55,115 nucleotides of DNA from Flavobacteriales bacterium (GCA_905339165.1 CAJPFH010000009.1:1-55115), one strand, 5' to 3'. Counted from the first letter of the stretch, positions 25,122-34,189 are shown. Made by a program: numbers and translations. Notes: a model not told the origin generated them from the letters alone.

Positions 25122-26285
25122 TTATAAAAGGCTTAGGGCTATTTCTCGGCTCAAATTATCTGTTTCCGAATAATTTGTAAATGTGGGATTTTTTATGAAA
25201 AGAGCCTTTTGCATGGTTTTTTCGTTAATACGCGCAATGTCTAAAAACGAGATTTTATTTTTTAAAAATGCGGCTACTGTAATTTCATTAGCTGCATTGA
25301 GAATACAAGGCATGTTTCCTTTTTTTTCCATAGCTTCATAAGCCAGTCGTAAATTTGGAAAATTTTCGGCATCTGCTTTTTCAAAGGTAAATATAGAGGA
25401 GTTTAAAAAATTAAAACGAGGAGAAATAGAAGATAAACGTAGGGGATAACTAAACGCATATTGAATGGGTAATTTCATATCGGGTATTCCCATTTGAGCT
25501 TTTATACTGCCATCGGCAAATTGTACCATAGAATGAATAATGGATTGTGGATGAACGAGAATATCAATTTGTTCTGCTTGTAAATTAAAAAGCCATTTTG
25601 CTTCAATTACCTCAAACCCTTTATTCATAAGTGTAGCCGAATCAATGGTAATTTTTGCACCCATATTCCAGTTGGGGTGTTTTAATGCCTGTTCGCGAGT
25701 TACTTTTTCTAATTGTTCTTTTTTCATTCCACGAAAGGGGCCTCCTGAGGCAGTAAGATAAATTTTTTCGATAGGGTTTTGCCATTCGCCTGCCATACAT
25801 TGAAAAATAGCAGAATGTTCGGAGTCTACCGGATAAATATTTACCGCATTTTCTTTCGCCAACGTTGTTATTAATTCTCCTGCAACTACCAATGTTTCTT
25901 TGTTGGCAAGGGCAATATTTTTTTTCGATTTAATGGCGTTTATGGTGGGTTCTAAGCCCGAAAAACCTACCAGTGCGGTAAGCACCATATCAATTTTGTT
26001 GTTCTCTACGATTTGGGCTAATGCCTTTTTTCCGGCAAAAACTTTAATATCTTCATTTTTCAGGGCTTCTTTTACTTCAGTATATTTTTCATCATTTACT
26101 ATAACAACTGCATTGGGTTTAAATTTTTTGGCTTGTTCAATTAAAAGAGTGCTGTTGTTATTGCTTGTAAGCACTTCTGCACAAAATATATCGGAGTGCT
26201 CATCAATTACCTGTAGGGCTTGTGTGCCAATAGAACCTGTAGAGCCAAGAATGGCAATATGTTTTTTTTCTTTCAACTCTTTCAA
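25122..26285 (-). CDS. dxr: 1-deoxy-D-xylulose 5-phosphate reductoisomerase
   Basis: This protein has 387 residues. It makes 2-C-methyl-D-erythritol 4-phosphate with NADPH, the committed step of the MEP isoprenoid pathway. The NADPH loop is GSTGSIG at residues 14-20. The metal and substrate region includes VDSEHSAIFQCM and ASGGPFRG, followed by HPNWNMGAKITIDSATLMNKG. The start is TTG, at 26285 or at a second TTG three codons on; there is no ATG close to the conserved N-terminus. It is the last gene of the M23-GH3-VWA-dxr run, 5 bp after the VWA gene. The later pathway enzyme IspG is encoded at 52784-54763. Confidence 0.97.
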   Translation of the reverse strand: MKELKEKKHIAILGSTGSIGTQALQVIDEHSDIFCAEVLTSNNNSTLLIEQAKKFKPNAVVIVNDEKYTEVKEALKNEDIKVFAGKKALAQIVENNKIDMVLTALVGFSGLEPTINAIKSKKNIALANKETLVVAGELITTLAKENAVNIYPVDSEHSAIFQCMAGEWQNPIEKIYLTASGGPFRGMKKEQLEKVTREQALKHPNWNMGAKITIDSATLMNKGFEVIEAKWLFNLQAEQIDILVHPQSIIHSMVQFADGSIKAQMGIPDMKLPIQYAFSYPLRLSSISPRFNFLNSSIFTFEKADAENFPNLRLAYEAMEKKGNMPCILNAANEITVAAFLKNKISFLDIARINEKTMQKALFIKNPTFTNYSETDNLSREIALSLL

Positions 26286-26290
26286 AGGAA

Positions 26291-27655
26291 CTAAAGTTTA
26301 AAGGAGTTTCTTTTTATTTCTTCTACTAAAACAGATTTAGCATCGTTGTAGTTTTTTATGCTGATGTAGTTTCCTTTTCCTTCAGTAGCAAGTGATTTCA
26401 TTGATTTTTCTGTCCACTTTTCGTTTATAACACCTACCACGGTAAGTGTAATATTTTTTTTCTCGGCTGCATTTTTGGCTTGCGAAAGCATGTCTTTATC
26501 TCCTTTCTCTAAATTAAAAGCTCCATCGGTAGCAATAAGCACTTGGTTATTGCCTTCTTTAATTTGCGATTTTTCTGCTACCTGATAAGCTTTTTTCAAT
26601 CCCTTTCCGCCAGCAGTTAAACCCCCAGCTTCTAAATTCTGAATAACTTTTATAATGGAGGTTTTATCGGTTACGGCTTGCGATTCTATTACTACCTCTG
26701 TGGTAGAAGAATAGGTAACAATCGAGAGTTTGTCGATAGGGCGAAGCATTTGTACTAGTTCTATCATGGCTACCTTCATTAGGTCTAACCGGCCTTTTTG
26801 TTTCATTGAAACGGAAACATCGAGTAAAAAAACAACATTGTTTGGGGCGTAACGATTTATATCTAGTTCGTTGTTTTTTTCGGCAGGAGTTTCTTTTACT
26901 TCTGGCACAATCAGGCTATCTTTTTTTATTTCTACTAGTATTTCGTTTTGTTTCTTTTCTCCCAATTCTATGGTAATAGACTGATTGTTGGTTTCGAGCA
27001 TTACGGCTGTTTCTTGCATACTGTAACCTGGTGCATAGACTAAAAAATAGTAATTATCGGAGTAGAGTTGCTGCATTATTTTTCCTTGTGCGTTTGTGCT
27101 TACTTTTTTATATTGTAGCCCATCCCACAATATTTCTAAGATAGCATTATTTATAGGTTCTTTAGTGTTTGCATCTACCACATTAATGCTTAATTGGTAA
27201 AGAGGAATATCGGTTTTTTTTTCAGTTTCAAATTCAGGTACTTCCAAACTTTCTTTGGGATTAGTATATAAGGCTTCGCCTTTTAGGGTAAATATAAGGG
27301 GTTCACTAAGGGTGCTGATATATACTAAAACATTTCTTTCAAAAACTTCTTTGCGTTTAGGTATGTATTTAAAGCGAATGGTAACTGTACTATCGGGTTC
27401 TATCATTTTTTTTGAAATACGGTAAGTAATTCCATAAGGCTCTTCTATTCGGGTAATATGGGCGATGTTATTACTTGCGTTGGTTAATTTAAAATCTACA
27501 AATAATTTGTTTCCTTGTTTCAGTTGGCCGAAATCGTGAAAGGATTTATCGAAAATAATTTGTGAAAAAATCGGAAATAGTTGAAATAAAAACAGAGTCA
27601 AGAGTACGGTTGTTTTAACAACATGTAAGGAGTGTGTATGCGGAGGTTTTTTCAT
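26291..27655 (-). CDS. Exported DUF1573 + VWA domain protein
   Basis: This protein has 454 residues. An N-terminal hydrophobic segment (residues 14-31) acts as a signal or anchor. Residues 33-130 match DUF1573, an immunoglobulin-like fold (FDKSFHDFGQLKQGNKLFVD). Residues about 150-230 are a carboxypeptidase-regulatory or PEGA-like sandwich. Residues 272-450 are a von Willebrand factor A domain with an intact metal site, Asp279-Ser281-Ser283 (FLLDVSVSM), plus the downstream Thr (GGLTAGGKG) and ATDGAF. Such a protein binds partners through a metal ion in the periplasm. Its start overlaps the GH3 stop by 4 bases (ATGA), indicating translational coupling. The partner is unknown. Confidence 0.87.
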   Translation of the reverse strand: MKKPPHTHSLHVVKTTVLLTLFLFQLFPIFSQIIFDKSFHDFGQLKQGNKLFVDFKLTNASNNIAHITRIEEPYGITYRISKKMIEPDSTVTIRFKYIPKRKEVFERNVLVYISTLSEPLIFTLKGEALYTNPKESLEVPEFETEKKTDIPLYQLSINVVDANTKEPINNAILEILWDGLQYKKVSTNAQGKIMQQLYSDNYYFLVYAPGYSMQETAVMLETNNQSITIELGEKKQNEILVEIKKDSLIVPEVKETPAEKNNELDINRYAPNNVVFLLDVSVSMKQKGRLDLMKVAMIELVQMLRPIDKLSIVTYSSTTEVVIESQAVTDKTSIIKVIQNLEAGGLTAGGKGLKKAYQVAEKSQIKEGNNQVLIATDGAFNLEKGDKDMLSQAKNAAEKKNITLTVVGVINEKWTEKSMKSLATEGKGNYISIKNYNDAKSVLVEEIKRNSFKL

Positions 27656-29154
27656 ATCAGGCTAATATAGTTCTGAAGTTCTTTTGCAATAGTTCTGTCG
27701 TTGGCTAAGCGGGGCATCTTATTTTGCCCACCTAATTTTCCTAACCCTTTCATATATTCAACAAATGCATTCTTTTTTAGGGGAGTTATTTTTAGTTCGC
27801 ATAACATATTTCCTTGTCTTAAATCTTTGTAATAAACATTTTTGTTTTGGAGTTCTATATCAATTTTTGTGCAAAAAGAAGAAATATTTTCGGGTTCTTT
27901 GGTAAATTCAACAAACCACTCGTGGTAGGGAAGCCCCTCTTTGGGTTGCACCTGAGGGGCAACATGAAACTCGGTAATTTCGGCCGGATAACTTGATAAG
28001 GTTTGTTGAAGTGCATATTCTACTTCTTCGGCTATAACGTGTTCTCCGAATGCCGAGGTAAAGTGTTTAATTCTTCCGGTAACGATGATTCGGTAAGGGT
28101 TTTTTGAAATAAATTTTATAGTATCTCCAATGCTGTATCCCCATAAACCTGCGTTGGTGTTTAAAATCAGGGCATAGTTTTTATTTAATTCTACATCTTG
28201 TAAAGAAATACGGGTCGGATTAGAGTTGAAGTATTCTTCGGCCGGAATAAATTCGTAGAAAATCCCTTTGTTTAACACCAGCAGTAATCCATGATGTTTT
28301 TGTGAATCTTGAAAGGCAATAAATCCTTCCGAAGCGGGATACACTTCAATAGAATCTATTTTTTTTCCAATACTTTGTTCGAAACGGGCTCGGTAGGGTT
28401 CGTAATTTACCCCTCCATAAACAAACAACGAAAAATTCGGAAAAATTTCGGCAATATTTTTTCGTCCTGTTTTTTCTATTAATTTATCGAAATACATTTG
28501 AACCCATGGAGGTATTCCGCTTATAAGTGTCATGTTTTCTTTATGAGTTTCTTCTACAATGGCATCTACCTTTTTTTCCCAGTCGTCAATACAATTTGTT
28601 TGGTACGTGGGCATGCGATTTTTAGTTAGGTAGGAGGGTACATGATGTGCTACAATGCCCGATAGTCTGCCCACGCGAATGCCATTTATTTCGGATAATT
28701 CCGGACTACCTTGTAAAAAAATCATTTTACCGTTTACAAAGTCGGTATTTCCTGTTTGGGCAATATAACAAAGCAGGGCATTTCGGGCACAATCAATGTG
28801 GTTGTGTATAGATTGTTTCGAAATAGGAATGTATTTTGTGCCCGAAGTGGTACCCGAAGTTTTGCTTAAATAAATAGGTTTTCCGGGCCAAAGCACATCT
28901 GCCTGTCCTTGTTTTATAAGGTCGATGTATTCCTTTAACCCTTCGTAATCGCGAATAGGTACATTTTTTTTAAAATCAGGGTATGTTCTTATTTCGCTGA
29001 AACAATGAGTTTTTCCAAATTGAGTATTTTTTGCAGATTTTATAAGATTTTCAAATACTTTTTGTTGGGTATCAAAAGGGTTTTTACTCCATTGCTGAAT
29101 TTTCCGATAAACGCTTCCGGCATACAATCTGCTTAAATAGGATTTTAAACTCAT
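27652..29154 (-). CDS. GH3-family acyl-adenylate enzyme
   Basis: This protein has 500 residues. The GH3 family (acyl-acid amido synthetases, ANL superfamily) is best known from plants, where it joins amino acids to hormones. Bacterial members are common in Bacteroidota, with no settled substrate. The ATP-binding P-loop is TSGTTSGT at residues 99-106. Further GH3 marks are VYGGVNYEPYRARFE, EVYPASEGFIAFQD, GLWGYSIGDTIKF and TGRIKHFTSAFGEHV. It probably activates a carboxylic acid as an AMP ester and passes it to an amine. The gene overlaps M23 upstream and VWA downstream by 4 bases each, so the four genes are surely one operon. A link to envelope metabolism is inferred from that context. Confidence 0.92.
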   Translation of the reverse strand: MSLKSYLSRLYAGSVYRKIQQWSKNPFDTQQKVFENLIKSAKNTQFGKTHCFSEIRTYPDFKKNVPIRDYEGLKEYIDLIKQGQADVLWPGKPIYLSKTSGTTSGTKYIPISKQSIHNHIDCARNALLCYIAQTGNTDFVNGKMIFLQGSPELSEINGIRVGRLSGIVAHHVPSYLTKNRMPTYQTNCIDDWEKKVDAIVEETHKENMTLISGIPPWVQMYFDKLIEKTGRKNIAEIFPNFSLFVYGGVNYEPYRARFEQSIGKKIDSIEVYPASEGFIAFQDSQKHHGLLLVLNKGIFYEFIPAEEYFNSNPTRISLQDVELNKNYALILNTNAGLWGYSIGDTIKFISKNPYRIIVTGRIKHFTSAFGEHVIAEEVEYALQQTLSSYPAEITEFHVAPQVQPKEGLPYHEWFVEFTKEPENISSFCTKIDIELQNKNVYYKDLRQGNMLCELKITPLKKNAFVEYMKGLGKLGGQNKMPRLANDRTIAKELQNYISLI

Positions 29155-30041
29155 TTGCTAAACATCATATAAGTTTCGGGGTTTATGGGCAGTCCGTTGT
29201 ACCAAAGTTCAAAATGTAAATGAGCCCCCGATGTGTATTCACCCGAATTACCTATGATGGCAATAGGGTTTCCTGCTTTTACGTAATCGCCTGTTTTTTT
29301 TAGTAAAACTGAATTATGCTTGTAAATAGAAACAATATTAGAGGTGTGTTGCAGGTGAATAACATAACCCGTTTCGCTTGTCCAACCGGTAAAAATAACG
29401 GTGCCATCTAACGTGGCTTTAATAGCTTCGTTTTCGGGAGCCACAATATCTACTCCAAAATGCGATTTTTCGGCATTAAAAACATTCGTAATTTGACCTT
29501 TTAAGGGAGTAAAAAAAACAAAGCTGGAAATATCGCCTTTACGGGCATTTGCCGGTTTAAAAAAGATATTAAATTTCTCTTCTGATTCTACAAATTGCCT
29601 GAGAGCTGAATCTTGAGCCGATTTGGAATAGGCAATGTTTTTATAATTTTGTGAAGTATCTTTTTTCGATTCTTCCAACCCAAGCGGAGGATTGCCGCTT
29701 AACAGCAAGTTAATATTATTCAGGTATTTTGCGTTTATCATAATTTCTCTTTCTAACGAATCTACCCTAAAAACCATTTGCACTAAATTTTTACGAAGAT
29801 TTACATCGGTGTATCCCGGAATAAATTTGCGAAGGGGAGTAAATGCAATAACCAGCGAGGTAATAACAATAGAAATAATAAACAACACTCCCATTAATGT
29901 AAATACCCCCAGGGGAGTAAGTTTTAAAGAGATTTTTTCCTCAAAAGTCTCATCATTTAATAATACAAGCCTGAACTTGTGCCTAAACTTCTTAATTAAG
30001 CGTTTTTTGGGTTTGGGCTCACTCATGTTGCAAATATCCAT
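29151..30041 (-). CDS. M23 family (LytM) peptidase, membrane-anchored
   Basis: This protein has 296 residues (291 if the ATG at 30026 is used). A cytoplasmic basic N-terminus precedes one membrane helix at about residues 43-68. A coiled stalk follows (80-165), then the peptidase domain in the periplasm. The zinc ligands are all present: His194 and Asp198 (HFGVD) and His276 of HLH (SGAHLHFELW), with the second-shell His242. An intact site suggests a working peptidoglycan endopeptidase rather than a degenerate EnvC-like activator. It is first in the operon with GH3, VWA and dxr, its stop overlapping GH3's ATG by 4 bases. I found no convincing -7 box in the 203-bp gap upstream. Confidence 0.93.
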   Translation of the reverse strand: MDICNMSEPKPKKRLIKKFRHKFRLVLLNDETFEEKISLKLTPLGVFTLMGVLFIISIVITSLVIAFTPLRKFIPGYTDVNLRKNLVQMVFRVDSLEREIMINAKYLNNINLLLSGNPPLGLEESKKDTSQNYKNIAYSKSAQDSALRQFVESEEKFNIFFKPANARKGDISSFVFFTPLKGQITNVFNAEKSHFGVDIVAPENEAIKATLDGTVIFTGWTSETGYVIHLQHTSNIVSIYKHNSVLLKKTGDYVKAGNPIAIIGNSGEYTSGAHLHFELWYNGLPINPETYMMFSK

Positions 30042-30244
30042 ATATTATGGAAAGATTAGAGTCTATTGGCTGTTAAAAAATTAGAATTCAAAGCCCAAAG
30101 TAGATTTAGGAGAAGTTATAAAAGCAGCTAAAAATATCTTTTGTAGCATTATTTTTAATTGGTTAACGAATATAAAACTTTTACATTTTTTAGGTTTCGC
30201 TATTTTTACATAATCTTGCGTGTAAAATTTAAATAAAAATAAAA

Positions 30245-31450
30245 ATGGGAAAAGTATTAATTATAGGAGCAGGAGGAGTGGGGCAGGTGGCAACATTTAA
30301 ATGTGCCATGAATACAGATGTTTTTACAGAAATTACATTAGCAAGCAGAACCCAAAGCAAATGTGATAAAATAGCCGAAGAAATTAAAGCCAAACTAAAA
30401 GTTACCATTAAAACCGACCAAGTAGATGCTGATTATGTAGAACAAACGGTAGCCCTTATAAAAAGGCATAACCCCGAATTGGTTGTAAATCTGGCATTAC
30501 CTTACCAAGATTTAACCATTATGGACGCATGTTTGCAAGCAGGGGTACATTATATGGATACTGCCAACTACGAACCAAAGGAAGAAGCAAAGTTCGAATA
30601 CAAATGGCAATGGGCTTATCAAGAAAAATTTAAAAAAGCCGGTTTAACAGCTATTTTGGGCTGTGGATTTGACCCGGGAGTTACCAGCGTTTTTACCGCC
30701 TATGCAGCCAAACACCATTTCGATGAAATTCACTATTTAGACATTGTAGATTGCAATGCCGGAGACCATGGCAAAGCATTTGCCACCAATTTTAATCCCG
30801 AAATAAACATCCGTGAAGTAACCCAAAAAGGCAAATATTGGGAAAACGGGAAGTGGGTAGAAACGGAACCACACCAAATACACAAACCTCTAAATTACCC
30901 GAATATTGGTCCCAAAGAATCGTATCTGATTTATCACGAAGAATTAGAATCGTTGGTTAAAAATTTCCCTTCATTAAAACGTGCTCGCTTTTGGATGACA
31001 TTTGGGCAGGAATACCTTACTCACTTAAGAGTGATACAAAATATAGGAATGGCACGTATAGACCCTATTATTTACAAAGGGGTAGAAATTGTTCCCATCC
31101 AATTTTTGAAAGAAGTACTACCTAATCCCGGAGATTTAGGCGAAAATTATAAAGGCGAAACCTCCATTGGTTGCCGAATAAAAGGATTAAAAGATGGAAA
31201 AGAAAAAACCTACTACATATACAATAATTGCAGCCACGAGGTAGCTTTTAAAGAAACCGGAACCCAGGCGGTATCTTATACAACAGGCGTTCCGGCTATG
31301 ATTGGAGCTATGATGTTTTTAAAAGGGTTGTGGAAAAAACCGGGGGTATTTAATGTTGAAGAATTTAACCCTGATCCTTTCATGGAGCAGCTTAATATCC
31401 AAGGGCTACCTTGGCGCGAATTACATAATGTAGATTTAGAATTAGATTAA
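30245..31450 (+). CDS. Carboxynorspermidine/carboxyspermidine dehydrogenase-like (saccharopine dehydrogenase family)
   Basis: This protein has 401 residues. The N-terminal Rossmann motif GAGGVGQV and the blocks PELVVNLALPYQDLTIMDAC, MDTANYEPKEE, ILGCGFDPGVTSVF and CNAGDHGKAFATNFNPEIN fit the enzyme that condenses aspartate semialdehyde with a diamine to form carboxy(nor)spermidine. This is the polyamine route used by most Bacteroidota in place of spermidine synthase. Saccharopine dehydrogenase proper, for lysine metabolism, is the other reading but is less likely. The partner decarboxylase (nspC) is not in this window. The gene stands alone. TAATCTTG at 30211-30218 is a one-mismatch -7 box. 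Confidence 0.85.
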   Translation: MGKVLIIGAGGVGQVATFKCAMNTDVFTEITLASRTQSKCDKIAEEIKAKLKVTIKTDQVDADYVEQTVALIKRHNPELVVNLALPYQDLTIMDACLQAGVHYMDTANYEPKEEAKFEYKWQWAYQEKFKKAGLTAILGCGFDPGVTSVFTAYAAKHHFDEIHYLDIVDCNAGDHGKAFATNFNPEINIREVTQKGKYWENGKWVETEPHQIHKPLNYPNIGPKESYLIYHEELESLVKNFPSLKRARFWMTFGQEYLTHLRVIQNIGMARIDPIIYKGVEIVPIQFLKEVLPNPGDLGENYKGETSIGCRIKGLKDGKEKTYYIYNNCSHEVAFKETGTQAVSYTTGVPAMIGAMMFLKGLWKKPGVFNVEEFNPDPFMEQLNIQGLPWRELHNVDLELD

Positions 31451-31500
31451 ATTTTTACTAACAACACACAGAAATTTCTCTATTTTCTACTAAATCTCCT

Positions 31501-31508
31501 TACCTTTG
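31501..31508 (+). promoter_or_regulatory. -7 promoter box of the DUF3127 gene
   Basis: TACCTTTG is an exact TAnnTTTG match 14 bases before the ATG at 31523, giving a leader of only a few bases. No clear -33 TTG is seen. Confidence 0.5.
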
Positions 31509-31522
31509 GAAAAAAGCAACAC

Positions 31523-31888
31523 ATGGAAATAACAGCGAAACTGATTCAATTATTACCCCTCCAAACCGGGATGGGAAAAAATGGAGAATGGAAAAAACAA
31601 GAATTTATTGTTGAAACTCTAGGATCCCAGTATCCTAAAAAAATATGTATATCGGTTTGGGGCGATAAAATAAACGAAAGCGTTTTAAAAGAAGGAAACG
31701 AACTAAATGTATCTTTCGATGTAGAAAGTCGAGAATATAATGGTCGTTGGTACACCGATGTAAAAGCCTGGAAAGTAGAATTAGCGAAACAAACCTCTTC
31801 TAACGAAAAAACGACTTCGCAGCAAGCGGTTGAATCTTCGTTCAATAGTGCACCGGAAAATAGTGCGGAAGACGATTTGCCATTTTAA
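31523..31888 (+). CDS. DUF3127 OB-fold protein, SSB-like
   Basis: This protein has 121 residues. I recognise DUF3127 from LPLQTGMGKNGEWKKQEFIVE, PKKICISVWGDK and WYTDVKAWKVE. The fold is an OB barrel over residues 1-90, followed by a low-complexity linker rich in Ser and Thr and the acidic tip DDLPF. That plan (OB-fold, disordered linker, acidic tip ending Pro-Phe) is exactly that of bacterial SSB, whose tip recruits replication and repair proteins. The OB sequence is not that of canonical SSB. A nucleic-acid-binding role is inferred. It is monocistronic, with its own -7 box and terminator. Confidence 0.88.
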   Translation: MEITAKLIQLLPLQTGMGKNGEWKKQEFIVETLGSQYPKKICISVWGDKINESVLKEGNELNVSFDVESREYNGRWYTDVKAWKVELAKQTSSNEKTTSQQAVESSFNSAPENSAEDDLPF

Positions 31889-31914
31889 AGAGTTAATACA
31901 AAAACAGAAAAATA

Positions 31915-31953
31915 AAAAAACTCCCGCGAGAGAAATCTTTTGGGAGTTTTTTT
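31915..31953 (+). terminator. Terminator overlapping the next gene's start region
   Basis: AAAAAACTCCC pairs with GGGAGTTTTTT around a 16-base loop and ends in a T run. The run finishes one base before the ATG at 31954, so the hairpin sits where a ribosome would load on the next gene. Confidence 0.8.
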
Positions 31954-33192
31954 ATGAAAACAACTATAATGAATAATAAGCCTCATTGCACCTTATATTT
32001 TGTATTTTTTGTCTTGTTTATTACACAGGTTCACTCACAAGATACCGTGCGTGTAATGTATTATAACCTTTTAAATTTTCCGGATGTTACTCCTTCTCGC
32101 TGCGATACACTTCGTAAAATATTGCAGCATGCCAAACCCGATATTTTTGTTGTAAACGAGCTTCAGTCGCTCTACGGTGCAAACCTTATATTAAACCAGT
32201 CTCTCAACGTATTCGGAACAACACATTACCAAAAAGCCAATTTTATAAATGGCTCCGATACTGATAATATGTTCTACTACAACACTAATTTATTTGGTTT
32301 TATATCGCAACAGCAATTAGCTACGCCACTGCGAGATATTAGTGAATATGTTGTATATTATAAACCTTCAGCAGGAAACGGAGACACTATCTTTTTACGG
32401 TTTTACAGTATGCACTTAAAAGCAAGTACCGGGCAGGCCAATGAACAACAGCGACAGCAAGAAGTTGCTGTACTTAAAAATTATTTACAACAAAACAATC
32501 TTAATAAAAATATTATTGCCGGAGGAGATCTAAACCTTTATGCCAGCACAGAACCGGCCTATATTACCCTTACTGCAGGCGGTACTCCATTGTACGATCC
32601 CCTCAATAGCCCGGGAGCCTGGAGCGGAGATGCACAATTTGCATCTCTCCATACACAGAGTGTAAGAATAAATTCTTATTTAGGAGGGGCAGGAGGGGGG
32701 ATGGACGATCGTTTTGACCACATTTTAGTTTCAGGAGATGTGCTGACGGGTTTAAACAAAGTAAAATACGTGCAAAATACTTATTGGGCTTACGGACAAG
32801 ACGGAAACCGGTTCAATGCAGAACTCATTATTCCGCAAAATAATTCTCTCCCCGATTCTGTTTTAAAAGCAATGTACAACATGAGCGACCATCTTCCTGT
32901 TTTCATGAAGATTTACATCGACCCACTGATGTCTCAGGTGCAAAAAAACAATCCCCATCAACATAATATAATACTCTATCCTAACCCTACTAACCAAAAA
33001 GTACTTATTCAATCGCTTTCTAAAATTTTACCCAAAGAAATATATATTACTAACCTTGTTGGAAGCAAAGTGTTTCCACTTATCGAAATAGATGAAAATG
33101 AAAGAATAAAATTAGACTTTTCTCAATTACCCTCTGGAATTTATTATTTATATCATAAAAATTTGGTTTCCAAAATCATAGTAGAAGAATAG
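31954..33192 (+). CDS. Secreted endonuclease/exonuclease/phosphatase-family protein with T9SS type A tail
   Basis: This protein has 412 residues, with signal sequence up to VHSQ. An ATG at 31969 also gives a good signal and is farther from the terminator, so the start is uncertain. The catalytic EEP domain (residues about 30-325) shows VVNELQSL (Glu for metal), FLRFYSMHLKA, GGDLNLYAS (Asp/Asn pair) and MSDHLPVFM (Asp-His general base). It should hydrolyse phosphodiesters, possibly extracellular DNA or a phospholipid. Residues about 335-412 (ILYPNPTNQKVLIQSLSK to YLYHKNLVSKIIVEE) are a type A T9SS sorting domain, so it is exported to the surface or medium. Confidence 0.9.
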   Translation: MKTTIMNNKPHCTLYFVFFVLFITQVHSQDTVRVMYYNLLNFPDVTPSRCDTLRKILQHAKPDIFVVNELQSLYGANLILNQSLNVFGTTHYQKANFINGSDTDNMFYYNTNLFGFISQQQLATPLRDISEYVVYYKPSAGNGDTIFLRFYSMHLKASTGQANEQQRQQEVAVLKNYLQQNNLNKNIIAGGDLNLYASTEPAYITLTAGGTPLYDPLNSPGAWSGDAQFASLHTQSVRINSYLGGAGGGMDDRFDHILVSGDVLTGLNKVKYVQNTYWAYGQDGNRFNAELIIPQNNSLPDSVLKAMYNMSDHLPVFMKIYIDPLMSQVQKNNPHQHNIILYPNPTNQKVLIQSLSKILPKEIYITNLVGSKVFPLIEIDENERIKLDFSQLPSGIYYLYHKNLVSKIIVEE

Positions 33193-33255
33193 TGTATTAT
33201 TCTTTAATGAATCATAGCAGAGAGAAAGATCGCGTTGTTGAAAAAAAATGAAAAA

Positions 33256-33287
33256 TTTAGTAGAATAAAAAAAATATCCTAACTTCG
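33256..33287 (+). promoter_or_regulatory. Candidate promoter of rplM-rpsI
   Basis: TTTAG (33256-33260, a -33-like box) and TAACTTCG (33280-33287, TAnnTTCG form) are 19 bases apart. A 12-base palindrome CCCTTTAAAGGG follows at 33292-33303, right where transcription should begin. The leader to the GTG start is about 50 bases. Confidence 0.4.
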
Positions 33288-33341
33288 CAACCCCTTTAAA
33301 GGGATAAAACAAAATATTAAACAGAATAAAAGTAAATAAAC

Positions 33342-33797
33342 GTGGATACTTTAAGCTACAAAACCGTTTCGGCCAAAAACGAAGAAATAAAGAGAAACTG
33401 GGTTATTCTTGATGCAGAGAACGAAACCGTTGGTCGTTTGTGCTCCAATATTGCTTACCTATTGCGAGGCAAAAACAAAATTAATTTTACTCCCCATATC
33501 GACTGTGGAGATAACGTAATTGTAATAAATGCATCAAAAGTGCGATTTACCGGAAAAAAAATAGATGCAAAAGAATATATACACTACACAGGATATCCTG
33601 GTGGACAGCGTTTTGCTACACCTCGTCAGGTATTGCAAACAAAGCCGGAACGTGTAGTAGAGCACGCTGTAAAAGGGATGTTACCCAAAAATCGCTTAGG
33701 GAATGCAATGTATCGTAAGCTTTTTGTTTATGCAGGTTCGGAACACCCACATGAAGCTCAGCAACCCAAAAAAATAACATTAAAAGACGTTAAATAA
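33342..33797 (+). CDS. rplM: 50S ribosomal protein L13 (uL13)
   Basis: This protein has 151 residues and starts at GTG. It is an early-assembling protein of the large subunit that binds 23S rRNA. Family blocks: [58 protein letters not shown] and [13 protein letters not shown]. It is followed by rpsI after 5 bp, the universal bacterial order, so L13 and S9 are made together. A possible promoter and palindrome lie in the 149-bp upstream gap. Confidence 0.98.
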   Translation: MDTLSYKTVSAKNEEIKRNWVILDAENETVGRLCSNIAYLLRGKNKINFTPHIDCGDNVIVINASKVRFTGKKIDAKEYIHYTGYPGGQRFATPRQVLQTKPERVVEHAVKGMLPKNRLGNAMYRKLFVYAGSEHPHEAQQPKKITLKDVK

Positions 33798-33802
33798 TTT
33801 TT

Positions 33803-34189
33803 ATGGAAATGATTAATGCACTAGGAAGAAGAAAAACATCTGTAGCCCGCGTATATATTAAGCCAGGAAAAGGGAAAATTACAGTAAATCAAAAAGACTA
33901 TAAAGTATATTTTCCAACCATGCCTTTACAATTTAAGGTAAATCAGCCATTTTCGATAACCGGTTCAGAAAAACAGTACGATGTGGTAGCCACCATTGAG
34001 GGAGGTGGAATTACAGGTCAGGCAGAAGCCTTGCGACTAGGAATTTCACGTGCATTAGTAAAAATAAGCGAAGAAAATAAACCAAAGTTAAAAGCAGAGA
34101 GTTTATTAACCCGAGACCCTCGAATGGTAGAACGCAAAAAACCTGGACAGAAAAAGGCTCGTAAACGCTTCCAGTTCAGCAAACGTTAA
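33803..34189 (+). CDS. rpsI: 30S ribosomal protein S9 (uS9)
   Basis: This protein has 128 residues. Its flexible C-terminal tail reaches the P-site tRNA anticodon. Marks are [40 protein letters not shown] and the basic end [18 protein letters not shown], whose last residues KR are the family's usual finish. It lies 5 bp after rplM. The gap to rpsB is 121 bp, with no clear terminator or promoter that I can name. Confidence 0.98.
   Translation: MEMINALGRRKTSVARVYIKPGKGKITVNQKDYKVYFPTMPLQFKVNQPFSITGSEKQYDVVATIEGGGITGQAEALRLGISRALVKISEENKPKLKAESLLTRDPRMVERKKPGQKKARKRFQFSKR

Noticed and set aside
30042..30244. Largest gap searched for a small RNA, tRNA or short gene
   Set aside because: No cloverleaf, stable hairpin or start with a sensible frame was found; only a one-mismatch -7 box at 30211.
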